Positions 6,278 through 13,837 of a stretch of 17,783 nt of DNA are shown piece after piece. A program made the translations under genes and the position numbers. Origin of the DNA: CAZKFH01 sp050693165 (GTDB lineage Bacteria; Actinomycetota; UBA4738; CALAEC01); assembly GCA_050693165.1 (NCBI GenBank), contig JBOGVX010000238.1:1-17783 (forward strand). Direction: 5' to 3'. Within the stretch, counting starts at the first letter, position 1; each line of letters begins with the position of its first letter. The notes under the pieces are model-generated. The model was not told where the DNA came from, searched no databases, and was given only the letters and a program-made list of their open reading frames with translations.

Positions 6278-7711
6278 TCAGTGCGCGTGCGCGTGCTCGT
6301 GCTCGTGGTCCAGCAAGCCCTCGGTCTCCACGATCTTCTTCTCGCCACCCGCTCTCTTGCGGATCTCGAACGCGTCGGCAGGCATGCCGACAGCCGTGCG
6401 AGCCTCGTATCGCAGAACGTCGACGGGCTCACCGTCAGGGCCCTGCTCTCTAAACACGTCCACCAGCTGGTAGAGCTGCGTGTCCTGGATGAGCCTCTTG
6501 GCCTGCGCTCCGTTGGCGGTCCAGGTCTCACCCGTGATCTCGTACATCTTCGGACCGGAGACCGACACCACGTACACCGTGCCGTCTGAAGCGGTCGAAA
6601 CACCCGTGGCCATGTTGCCGCGGCCGTAGCTGTGATCGTGCCCCTGAAGGACCAGGTCGACGTCGTGCTTCTGGAGGATCGGGCGCCACGCGGCTCGAAG
6701 AGCCGGGTTGTCGCGTCCCTCCGCCGTCGAGAACACCGGGTGATGGAACGTCACGACGGTCCAGCGGTTGGGGTTGTTCGTGAGGACCTCATCGAGCCAC
6801 TGAGCCTGGACCTCGTACCACGCGGCGGTCTGGCCGGCGGCCCCCGCCGAGTTGGAGTTGAGGGACACGATCCGCACGCCCTGGTAGTCCACGTAGTAGA
6901 CCGTTCCCTTCATCGCCTCGTACAGGGCTCCCGTCCCCTGCGGCCCGTTGTCCGGAAACGCGAACTGCGCGTTCCAGTAGGGGCTGAGCAGCGCGCCCGC
7001 GTATTCGTGGTTCCCGGGCGTCGCGATGCTCGGGACCATGCCGTCGATCCAACCGCCCGCCCAGAACCACTCCCCCCACTCCTTGTCGCTGGTCGAGGTG
7101 TTGACCAGGTCACCGGCGTGGACGATGAACTCGGCCTCGGGCCGATCCGAGTAGGCGCGGCGTATGACACGCGACCAGTGCTGGTGAAGGTCGTTCTGTG
7201 CGTCTCCGAAGTAGATGAAGGAGAACGGCTCCGGATCTTCGGAGGAGGTGGTGAACTCGAGCCACTCACTCCAGTTGGCGCCGTCGCCGACCCGGTACAG
7301 GTACTTGGTCTCCGGCTCGAGGTCGGTGAACTCGACCGAGTGGAACAGGTTGGGGAATCCGAGGTCGGCCTGTACCGGAGTGCTGAGTGTCGCCGTCAGA
7401 GTCTCTGCATCGGCCGTGAAGTTCGCGTTCACGCCGGCGAGCGCGATCTGCGCCTGCGGGGTGGCCACGTTGGAGGACGTTCGCCAGCTCACGGCCTGGG
7501 TGTGGGCGGGCTCGTCAGACCAGGTGAGCATGATCCGGTCCGGCACCGGAGTCGGCTGATGCGCCAGCGAAGCTGGATAGGGAGCCGCCGGCACCGGGAC
7601 CTGGCTGACCGCGGGCACACCGACGAGCGCTACCGCTGCCAGGGCAGCTGCAACCATCCACGCTCGGCCGGCGCGGCGCTCGGGCTGTCTCAGCTTCAGA
7701 GGGGATCTCAT
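6278..7711 (-). CDS. Secreted purple-acid-phosphatase-like metallophosphoesterase
   Basis: 477-residue exported protein. A basic leader (MRSPLKLRQPERRAGR) and hydrophobic core (VAAALAAVALVGVPAV) form a signal peptide. Residues about 55-155 are a fibronectin-III-like beta domain (DRIMLTWSDEP ... LEPETKYLYRVGDG). From about 160 follows a calcineurin-like phosphoesterase: FGDAQ, HAGDLVN, GNHE (about 233), VVTFHHPVF and GHDHSYG (about 357). These supply the usual Asp, Asn and His ligands of a two-metal site, so hydrolysis of phosphate esters outside the cytoplasm is likely. In purple acid phosphatases the GDxxY Tyr gives the Fe(III) colour; here that position is Asn (GDLVN). The C-terminus ends in DHEHEHAHAH, a metal-binding-like tail. 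ATG at 7711 is chosen for AAGGAGG just upstream; the frame is open to 7762. Divergent from the VOC gene. Confidence 0.88.
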   Translation of the reverse strand: MRSPLKLRQPERRAGRAWMVAAALAAVALVGVPAVSQVPVPAAPYPASLAHQPTPVPDRIMLTWSDEPAHTQAVSWRTSSNVATPQAQIALAGVNANFTADAETLTATLSTPVQADLGFPNLFHSVEFTDLEPETKYLYRVGDGANWSEWLEFTTSSEDPEPFSFIYFGDAQNDLHQHWSRVIRRAYSDRPEAEFIVHAGDLVNTSTSDKEWGEWFWAGGWIDGMVPSIATPGNHEYAGALLSPYWNAQFAFPDNGPQGTGALYEAMKGTVYYVDYQGVRIVSLNSNSAGAAGQTAAWYEVQAQWLDEVLTNNPNRWTVVTFHHPVFSTAEGRDNPALRAAWRPILQKHDVDLVLQGHDHSYGRGNMATGVSTASDGTVYVVSVSGPKMYEITGETWTANGAQAKRLIQDTQLYQLVDVFREQGPDGEPVDVLRYEARTAVGMPADAFEIRKRAGGEKKIVETEGLLDHEHEHAHAH

Positions 7712-7920
7712 GCGGGCCTCCTTGTTCTCGGCGAGCCGAGGACCGGCTCGCTTGGCGGGCATCTACCGAAACGCTAGTGGCCGAAGGGAAGGTTCCGGTT
7801 ATTTCAGGGCGACGGTTCGGCGAACGATCGGCGAACATCCTGCCACGCAGGGCGAGCGCTGGCGCAAGCGTGGTAAAGCAACTGAAGTAACCTCGACTGA
7901 CTCGATCACAGGAGGGTCCC
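7712..7920. other. Divergent intergenic region between phosphoesterase and VOC genes
   Basis: About 210 bp separates two divergent starts, so both promoters should lie here. I see AAGGAGG and AGGAGGG ribosome sites at the two edges and a TAACCT at 7888-7893 that could be a -10 box for the VOC gene, but no matching -35. No small gene, repeat or RNA structure was recognised. Confidence 0.4.
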
Positions 7921-8319
7921 ATGCTTGGCAAGAGCGAAGCGTTCAGCGGCTTCTCGGTTGACGACATCGGGATAGCCAAGAAGTTCTACGGCGAGACGTT
8001 GGGGCTGGAGGTTACGGACGAACCGAGCGGGCTCGCTCTCCACATGCCTGGCAGCCGCCCGATCTTCGTCTACCCGAAGCCGAACCACGAGCCGGCGACG
8101 TTCACCATCCTCAACTTCCCGGTCGACGACATCGACGCCGCCGTTGACGAGCTCACGAGCCTAGGGGTTACCTTCGAGCGCTACGACGGCATGGAGGGCA
8201 TCCAGCAGGACGAGAAGGGCATAGCTCGACCCGAGAATCCCGACTGGGGTCCACCCATCGCCTGGTTCAAGGACCCCGCCGGGAACGTCCTGTCGGTCCT
8301 CGAGGGCTCCCCCGAGTAA
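7921..8319 (+). CDS. VOC-family (glyoxalase/bleomycin-resistance-like) protein
   Basis: 132-residue cytoplasmic protein with the paired beta-alpha-beta-beta-beta modules of the vicinal oxygen chelate fold. Module 1 runs from about residue 6 (FSGFSVDDIGIAKKFYGETLGLEV), where the 'd-i-x-x-a-k-x-F-Y-x-e-x-L-G-L-e-v' pattern is diagnostic. Module 2 starts near LNFPVDDIDAAVDELTSLGV and ends in FKDPAGNVLSVLEGSPE, the usual 'DPdGN-x-l-x-l-x-e' ending. Typical members bind a metal and act as lyases, dioxygenases or drug-binding proteins, but the substrate is not predictable here. AGGAGGG lies 4 nt before ATG. A strong hairpin follows the stop. Confidence 0.9.
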   Translation: MLGKSEAFSGFSVDDIGIAKKFYGETLGLEVTDEPSGLALHMPGSRPIFVYPKPNHEPATFTILNFPVDDIDAAVDELTSLGVTFERYDGMEGIQQDEKGIARPENPDWGPPIAWFKDPAGNVLSVLEGSPE

Positions 8320-8332
8320 TCGCCCGCGAGAC

Positions 8333-8357
8333 CGGGGCGGGCAGAACGCCCGCCCCG
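8333..8357. terminator. GC-rich hairpin between convergent genes
   Basis: CGGGGCGGGC, loop AGAAC, GCCCGCCCCG forms a perfect 10-bp stem. It lies 13 bp after the stop of the VOC gene and 15 bp before the stop of the convergent DUF4287-SRPBCC gene, the right place for a bidirectional terminator. No T-run follows on either strand, as is common for GC-rich actinobacterial terminators. Confidence 0.65.
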
Positions 8358-8372
8358 AGACTCGTCCTTGCC

Positions 8373-9029
8373 TCAGCCCTTTAGCAGCTTCGCCAGATGC
8401 GTGAGGTGGTCCTTCCAGAACGTACGCATCTCCTCCACCGCGCCGGCGTCGGCCAGCTTCTCGTGCTCGATGCTCACGGTGGTCTTCGCGCGGCCCTTCG
8501 ACTCGAAGTAGGCGTGCACCCTCGAGCCGTCGTCACGGAAGTCGAACCTCGCGGTCTTGTTCTTCTGGCTCGTCCGCGCCCTGAGCGTTCCCCTGTCGAG
8601 CCACCTGTTGCGCTCGCGTGCATCCGTGAACGACGAGAAGAGCTTGCCGACACCGAAGGCGTAGGTCTTGCTAACGCTCACTGCGAACACGCCCGAGACC
8701 CTCTGGTACTTGGCCCGCATGCCCCGGACCCGCTCGTACCCGACCGTTATCGACTGGCACCACCAGCCCGGAACGCCGTACTCCTCGGCGAGGTATCGAG
8801 TGATCTCTCCGTGCTTACGGCCGTTCGCTCCCCAGGCGTCGAGGATGCGGAGCCATTCCCGCCAGCCCTTGCCGGTGTTCTTGCGCATGCTGGCGTCGGT
8901 CTGACCGAGAACCTCCGGGTCCAGCCTCTCCTTTGGACCGACGGTGTGTCTGCGAGCGGCTGTGTAGCTCTCTCCGGTCTTGGACATGCGAGCACGAGTG
9001 GCTCGCTTCTGGGCTTTGTCCTTGGTCAT
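8373..9029 (-). CDS. DUF4287 domain plus SRPBCC domain protein
   Basis: 218-residue soluble protein with three parts. Residues 1-30 are a basic, Ala/Arg/Lys-rich leader (KRATRARMSKTGESYTAARR) that I associate with actinobacterial proteins carrying DUF4287-type modules. Residues about 50-105 match DUF4287: GKGWREWLRILDAWG, then H-x-E-I-x-x-Y-L and VPGWWCQSITVGYERVRG. Residues about 115-215 look like an SRPBCC/AHSA1 domain (SVSKTYAFGVGKLFSSFTD ... TVSIEHEKLADAG, with a C-terminal helix FWKDHLTHLAKLL). Biochemical function is unknown; the helix-grip part usually binds hydrophobic ligands. AAGGAGGG is 4 nt ahead of ATG. The gene is convergent with the VOC gene. Confidence 0.85.
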   Translation of the reverse strand: MTKDKAQKRATRARMSKTGESYTAARRHTVGPKERLDPEVLGQTDASMRKNTGKGWREWLRILDAWGANGRKHGEITRYLAEEYGVPGWWCQSITVGYERVRGMRAKYQRVSGVFAVSVSKTYAFGVGKLFSSFTDARERNRWLDRGTLRARTSQKNKTARFDFRDDGSRVHAYFESKGRAKTTVSIEHEKLADAGAVEEMRTFWKDHLTHLAKLLKG

Positions 9030-9253
9030 CTGTCCCTCCTTCGGGCCGCATGACCTAAGGACTCACGCTCCCGGGATCATCGACCCACGGGTACAGGTGA
9101 CCCAGATCTCCCGAGGCAGAGCCCCTTTGCCCCATCGAGCCGGTGGCGTGAGCACCGGGCCTGGGGTTAGGCGCGGGAATCGCCGCTCGTAAAGTCTAGA
9201 ACAGCTCAGGAAAGAAGGCTATTTCCTTCCCGGGGCAGGAGAGATTCGGCGAA
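9030..9253. other. Intergenic stretch with two weak hairpins, no gene seen
   Basis: About 220 bp on the minus strand separate the S15 hydrolase from the DUF4287-SRPBCC gene. It contains a small hairpin at 9140-9158 (CCGGTG, 7-nt loop, CACCGG) and a second at 9209-9230. Short frames here have no ribosome site or recognisable protein. Confidence 0.4.
9209..9230 (-). terminator. Candidate terminator hairpin after the S15 hydrolase gene
   Basis: On the minus strand GGAAGGAA, loop ATAGCC, TTCTTTCC can form an 8-bp stem with one G-U pair, starting 23 nt after the hydrolase stop. The G-U pair becomes an A-C mismatch on the plus strand, so the structure is better in the direction of the hydrolase transcript. 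No U-run follows. Confidence 0.3.
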
Positions 9254-11005
9254 TCAGGGAACGATGGGCGGCCAGTTGGTGTCGTGGTCCCACGGAGGCT
9301 TCGCGGTGATGTTCGGGTCGACCCACGCGAGGCGAAGCGAGGTTCCATCCGGACCCAGGTACACGGTATTCGTCGCAGCACCCATCGTGGCGGCCGGAAG
9401 GATCCCGCTGGGTGCGTAGCAACCACCCCGGTAGTCCTCCCAGCACGCGTCGTCCCCGGATTGGCGAGGGTCGTCCACGTTGCGCGAGTCCTGGCTCGTG
9501 ATGACCAGCGTGAGACGAGACCCTTCGGGGACCACAAACGCCGTGGGCAGCAGGCGCAAGGTCCATTCGTACTTCGTGCCGGGAGTCATGACCTCCCACT
9601 TATCCTCGCCGTTCCAGGTGTGGCTGTCGGCATACCCGTGGGTGATCCGATGCCACCTTCCGTCGGGCGTCTCCTCCATCAGATACGCGACCCACTTCGT
9701 CTCCGTCAGGTTGCTCGACCCGACCAGGTCGAGCTGGGGTGCACCGTTGATCAGCATGTCCTTCGCGAACGGGTCGGTGCGGAAAGCGACGTGTGCCCCG
9801 GTCCACTTCCCGCGGATCGAGCCGGGCATGTCGGGGTACGAGGCCTGGCCTGCCGCAGGAGCTCCCTCTTGGAGCGCCCCTCCCGAGGCGGGGCGAAGGA
9901 CCACCTCCGTGCTCTGTTCGAGCGGCCAGTCGTGCCCCTCGTGCCACACGTGTGTGTTGTCCTCCACCAGGACTCGGGGCTCTGCCCACAAGCCGTTATC
10001 ACGCTCGAACAGAAGCGCATCGAGCCAGCGGTGTCGCACATGGTCAAACCGATCGAAGGGGTGACCGTTCATGCTCGGCCAGCCGTGATACCACCAACCG
10101 AAGATCCCGTACTTCGGTGCATCGTCACGAAGCGCATCCCAGTAGAGCTGGGAGTGATCAGGATGCACGTTCATGTCGACGAAGCCGTGAGTGAGAAGGA
10201 TCGGCGTCTCCGGATGCTCGATGTGACGGGAGAGATCGCGATCTGCCCACAGAGGCGAGAACTCGCCGGTCGGCCAGCTGTAGTCGAGGGTGGTCCGTCC
10301 GGTACAAGGCGCCACTTGCCCCTCTATGGCATCGGCACCCTCGAATTCCGGAGGGAGGGGCGGGGCCAGCTCGATCGCCTGATAGAGGGGCCCGTTGAAC
10401 TGGTCCTCGAACTTCGCACCTTGCAGCCATTCGTCCTGGTAGTAGCTGACGACTGGCGCGTGAGCGAGAGCGCCCGTCAGGCCGGGAACCGCTGCGTGGG
10501 CGGAAACCGATCCCATCCCCGGGTGGCTGATGCCGTCTGTCACGATCTTGCCGTTGCTCCAGGGCTGGCTCCGGATCCAGTTGGCAAACACCCGTGCGTC
10601 CGAGCGATCGAGGGACCCGCCGAAGTCCAGGCAACCCTGGCTTCCACCAGTCCCCCGCTCGTCGGCCTCGACGTACGCGGCCCCCCGCTTGACGAAGTAC
10701 TCGAAGGAGCCATATCCGCCCAGGGCCTGGTCCAGAGGCCTGTAGGGGGTGAGCTGCAGGAGCGTCGGGACCTTTGTGCCAACCGGCAGTCCCTGAGGAA
10801 GATGCACTGTCAGCGAGAGCTGTGAGCCATCTTCAGCGGCGATGTAGTGGGTGGTCCGAACGACCTGGCTATAGATCGCTCTCGAAAGCTGCGGGATCCA
10901 TTCCTCCGGAGCCTGGCGTTGCGGGGGCTCCTCCGAGCCGGCAGTTCCCGGCTGGAGCAGGAGCCCGATGGCAACGAAAGTGAGGAGGAACTTGCGGGCA
11001 AGCAT
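9254..11005 (-). CDS. Secreted CocE/NonD (X-Pro dipeptidyl-peptidase S15) type hydrolase
   Basis: 583-residue exported protein. Residues 1-24 are a signal peptide (MLARK, then FLLTFVAIGLLLQPGTAG). Residues about 50-320 form an S15-type alpha/beta hydrolase: ADERGTGGSQG (oxyanion-strand region), the nucleophile motif GISHPG with Ser about 160 (usual form G-x-S-Y-x-G), acid GFVDMNV (Asp about 277) and WWYHG (His about 307). Residues about 340-583 match the PepX_C-type beta jelly roll (LDLVGSSN, GSRLTLVITSQD, DPNI). Relatives hydrolyse acyl, ester or peptide bonds, including cocaine esterase and glutaryl acylases; the substrate is not deducible. The frame is open to 11071, but the export signal starts at ATG 11005 (GTG 11008 possible). 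Neither has a good ribosome site. Divergent from the LuxR relic. Confidence 0.85.
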   Translation of the reverse strand: MLARKFLLTFVAIGLLLQPGTAGSEEPPQRQAPEEWIPQLSRAIYSQVVRTTHYIAAEDGSQLSLTVHLPQGLPVGTKVPTLLQLTPYRPLDQALGGYGSFEYFVKRGAAYVEADERGTGGSQGCLDFGGSLDRSDARVFANWIRSQPWSNGKIVTDGISHPGMGSVSAHAAVPGLTGALAHAPVVSYYQDEWLQGAKFEDQFNGPLYQAIELAPPLPPEFEGADAIEGQVAPCTGRTTLDYSWPTGEFSPLWADRDLSRHIEHPETPILLTHGFVDMNVHPDHSQLYWDALRDDAPKYGIFGWWYHGWPSMNGHPFDRFDHVRHRWLDALLFERDNGLWAEPRVLVEDNTHVWHEGHDWPLEQSTEVVLRPASGGALQEGAPAAGQASYPDMPGSIRGKWTGAHVAFRTDPFAKDMLINGAPQLDLVGSSNLTETKWVAYLMEETPDGRWHRITHGYADSHTWNGEDKWEVMTPGTKYEWTLRLLPTAFVVPEGSRLTLVITSQDSRNVDDPRQSGDDACWEDYRGGCYAPSGILPAATMGAATNTVYLGPDGTSLRLAWVDPNITAKPPWDHDTNWPPIVP

Positions 11006-11092
11006 CACTAGATGATTCGCCCTGGGAACTTCCAATCCTTCTCCCCGCCCCTCGCCAGGGCCGGATGGCAATATGTGGGCTGAGAGGGCCGG

Positions 11093-11898
11093 ATGGAGAA
11101 GGCGCGTCCAACTTCAGACGAGACGCTCGCCAGGGCCGGCGAGGCGTTGGAACGCGGCTCCTGGCAGGAAGCACGTGAGCTCTTCGAGGCGTCCCTCGCC
11201 GAAGCGGAGACACCGGAAGCGCTGGAGGGCGTGGGGCTCGCCGCGTCATGGCTCGCGGATATCGAGGCCTCCGACAAGGCTCGCGAGCGCGCCTACGCGA
11301 TCTATCGCGAGCGCGGGGACCGCATGCAGGCGGGTGCCGTGGCGCTGAGCATCGCCATGACCCACATCGGATTCATGGGCGCACCCGCGATCGCGCGCGG
11401 CTGGCTCCGGCGCGCCGCCGGCCTGGTCGAGGACGTCGATCCCAACCCTATGCACGGCTGGATCGCTCTCGGCGAGGGATTCATCACGCTGGTCTACGAC
11501 AAGGACGCGGCCAAGGGTCGCGAGCTCTCCGAGAGGGCCGCGGAGCTGGGGCGTTCCTTCAGCGACGTGCATCTGGAGATGATGGCCACCGGGCAGACGG
11601 GGCTCTGCATGGTGCACGCGGGTGACGTGGTGGGTGGCATGCCCCTCCTCGACGAGGCGATTGCGGCCGCGATAGGCGGCGAGCTCACCGACAAGGGAGT
11701 GATCACGAACACGTGCTGCTACATGATCACCGCCTGCCAGCGCGTGCGGGACTACGACCGGGCCGGGCAGTGGGCACGGAAGGCGATGGACTACTGCCGC
11801 GACTGGACCGACAGGACCACCTACTCCTCTGCCGGAGCGAGGTTGCGCACACGCTCATCTGGCAGGGCAAGTGGTCACTGATGCGGACGGGAGGAGTC
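11093..11898 (+). pseudogene. Truncated, frameshifted LuxR-type regulator (sensor half only)
   Basis: Residues 1-250 are TPR-like helices homologous to the N-terminal half of the intact regulator at 2475-4115: both open with 'AL-x-x-G-x-W-x-E-A-x-E-L-F'. The reading frame breaks at about 11825-11830. In the main frame it ends in low-quality sequence and TGA at 11881. In the next frame it continues as CRSEVAHTLIWQGKWS, which aligns with CGTCCAEILRASGQWEEG of the intact copy. Inserting one base (TCC-TTC-TGC) restores continuity. Even repaired, the protein stops aligning after GKWS and runs straight into the ribosome site of the SnoaL-like gene, so about 285 residues including the helix-turn-helix are missing. 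It therefore cannot bind DNA as LuxR proteins do. The ATG at 11093 has GAGAGG upstream. Confidence 0.75.
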
Positions 11899-12301
11899 AT
11901 GACCGTGAAGGACAATGAAGCTGCGCTCATGCGAGCGGTTGATGCCTGGAACTCGGGGGACGTCGACTCGTACATGGAGCTCTACGCCGAGGACATCAAG
12001 CTTCACGCCGGGACGTACGACTTCCCCGACCGGAGCGCGGTGGAGGGCATACAGGGGCTTCCACGCCGCGGTACCGAAGGTGCAACTCGACATCCATGAA
12101 GCGTTCGGCGACGCCGACAACCCGGCTGTGCGCTACACGGTGTCCGGAACTCAGACGGGCGAGCTCATGGGGATCCAGCCCACGGGCAAGGAGATATCGA
12201 TGACCGGCATCACGATCATGCATTTCCAGGACGGCAAGGTTGCCGAGCGCTGGGACTCAGACGACTCCGCCGAGGTGTTCTCCAGGCTCCGAAGCGGCTA
12301 A
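11899..12301 (+). pseudogene. SnoaL-like / NTF2-fold protein gene with one frameshift
   Basis: Two frames together encode one SnoaL-like protein of about 133 residues. Frame 1, from ATG 11899 (GGGAGG 4 nt upstream), reads NEAALMRAVDAWNSGDVDSY, then MELYAEDIKLHA and SAVEGI. Frame 2, from about 12053, reads RGFHAAVPKVQLDIHEAFG to FQDGKVAERWDSDD and stops with TAA at 12299. The family pattern 'G-x-e-g-i-r-x-f-y/h-a-a-f-P-d' spans the break exactly. The break sits in GGGCATACAGG, where removing one A gives E-G-I-R-G-F-H. With one base fewer this would be an ordinary intact gene, so either a very recent mutation or a consensus error explains it. SnoaL-like proteins include cyclases, isomerases and small ligand-binding proteins; the role is unknown. 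Confidence 0.78.
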
Positions 12302-12373
12302 CCATCTGGCTATCAAGCCGAAGTCCTCATCCGCCCTTGACTAGAACCCATCCGGCCGGGACCCTCTTGGCAG

Positions 12374-13837
12374 ATGAAGAAGACTTCGGTGCCGCTCGAG
12401 GATCTCGTCGGAGGGCTGAGCACACGCGGAGAGTTGTCCCCGATCATCGAACGTCTGGCTTGGCGGGACGACCAAAGTCGCCGGGATGCTCTCTTCTTCT
12501 GCATACCGTCGGCAGGATCGACCGAGCTCGAGGCAGCCACGAGGGCTATCGATGCCGGGGCGACCGCTCTCGTCGTCTCCGAGTGGCTACCGGTGTCGGT
12601 CCCCCAGATCCGCGTGGCCTACGTCGTTCGATCGCTGGGGGCTATCGCGGCCGAGTTCTATGGTCGTCCCGCAGACAAGCTCCTGATCGCCGCGGTCACG
12701 GGAACTAACGGAAAGACGACCACCACGTACCTGCTCGAGTCGATCTTCTCGGCGGCGGGATTGACGGCGGGCGTCCTCGGTAGCACCGGCGTGCGCTTTG
12801 GGGACGAATACCTACACACGCCCGTCCATACGGGAACTACGCCGGAGGCCCCGGTCATCCAGCAATGGCTGGCCGAGCTTCGAAACGAGGGTGCCCTTGC
12901 GGTCGCGCTGGAGGCAACCTCGCATGCGCTGCACCAGCACCGGCTCGACGCGCTGCGGTTCGCTTGCGCGATATTCACCAACCTGACGCCGGACCACCTC
13001 GACTATCACAAGACGATGGAGAACTACTTCCAGGCGAAGTCGAGGCTGTTCACTCCAGAGCTCACGCAACGCGCTGTGCTGAACGCCGACGACCCTGCGG
13101 CCGAGCGTCTCAAGCGACCGGATGTGCCGTCGGTAACGTTCGCCATAGAGAACGTCGCCGACGTTCGATCAACGGACATCCGCCTTACCCAAAAGGGGAT
13201 CTCGTTCCGCGCAGGAGACCTCGAGATCACGGCCCCGCTCCTCGGGTTGCTCAACGTCTCCAACTGCCTCGGTGCGATCGCGGCGTCGAGATCTCTCGGG
13301 ATCGAGGATCAGCACATCGCCGAGGGTCTCGCCTCCGTTCGACAGGTGCCCGGGCGACTCGAGCCCGTCAACGAGGGCCAGGAGTTCAGAGTGCTCGTCG
13401 ATTACGCTCACACACCGGACGGCCTCACCAAAGTCCTTCAAGCCGTTCGTAACGTGACGCCCGGCAAGATCCTGTTGGTCGTCTCATGCGGCGGGGACCG
13501 CGACCCGAGTCGGCGGCCTGTGATCGGTGGGATCGCCACCGAGCTGGCCGACCACGCCTTCATCACGGCGGGCAGCTCTAGGTCCGAGGATCCCATGGCG
13601 ATCATCGAGGCGATGTTGGCCGGGGCGACCGATGGCAGGTTCGACGTCGAGATCGACCGGCGAACCGCCATCGCGGAAGCCCTAAGCCGCGCCGGACCCT
13701 ACGACTCGGTTCTGATCGTGGGCCGCGGCCCCACGCCAAGGCAGGACTTCGGTGATCGTGTGATCCCCTTCGATGATCGGGTCGTTGCGGCCGAGGAGCT
13801 GCGGCGCCTGGGTCAGAGATCTGGGGGCGGAGGCTAG
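12374..13837 (+). CDS. MurE-like Mur ligase with atypical amino-acid-recognition motifs
   Basis: 487 residues, the normal MurE length, with the three Mur ligase domains. Residues 1-100 form a UDP-sugar-binding-like domain. The central ATPase has P-loop GTNGKTTT (110-117), EATSHALHQHR, FTNLTPDHLDYHKTMENYF and AK (Lys 222, the position carbamylated in MurE). The C-terminal domain has DYAHTPDGL (343) and CGGDRD (372). MurE adds meso-diaminopimelate or L-lysine to UDP-MurNAc-L-Ala-D-Glu. Here the DNPR recognition motif is GSSR (400-403, still followed by SEDP), and the usual GKGHE motif is GRGPT (450-454). The overall family is certain, but diaminopimelate use is doubtful, so no gene symbol is given. 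The ATG has no ribosome site. TTGACT at 12337-12342 followed after 17 nt by GACCCT is a weak promoter that would give an almost leaderless message. It is not in a division/cell-wall cluster; convergent with thrS. Confidence 0.85.
   Translation: MKKTSVPLEDLVGGLSTRGELSPIIERLAWRDDQSRRDALFFCIPSAGSTELEAATRAIDAGATALVVSEWLPVSVPQIRVAYVVRSLGAIAAEFYGRPADKLLIAAVTGTNGKTTTTYLLESIFSAAGLTAGVLGSTGVRFGDEYLHTPVHTGTTPEAPVIQQWLAELRNEGALAVALEATSHALHQHRLDALRFACAIFTNLTPDHLDYHKTMENYFQAKSRLFTPELTQRAVLNADDPAAERLKRPDVPSVTFAIENVADVRSTDIRLTQKGISFRAGDLEITAPLLGLLNVSNCLGAIAASRSLGIEDQHIAEGLASVRQVPGRLEPVNEGQEFRVLVDYAHTPDGLTKVLQAVRNVTPGKILLVVSCGGDRDPSRRPVIGGIATELADHAFITAGSSRSEDPMAIIEAMLAGATDGRFDVEIDRRTAIAEALSRAGPYDSVLIVGRGPTPRQDFGDRVIPFDDRVVAAEELRRLGQRSGGGG

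Noticed and set aside
9140..9158. Hairpin CCGGTG / CACCGG as an RNA gene or terminator
   Set aside because: Only a 6-bp stem with no U-run or flanking structure, and it is more than 90 bp from either gene end; likely chance in GC-rich DNA.
9284..10825. Long open frame (over 500 codons) on the plus strand opposite the S15 hydrolase
   Set aside because: Its translation is Arg/Pro/Gly-rich with no domain, and it lies wholly antisense to a well-supported gene. Long antisense frames are expected at this GC content.
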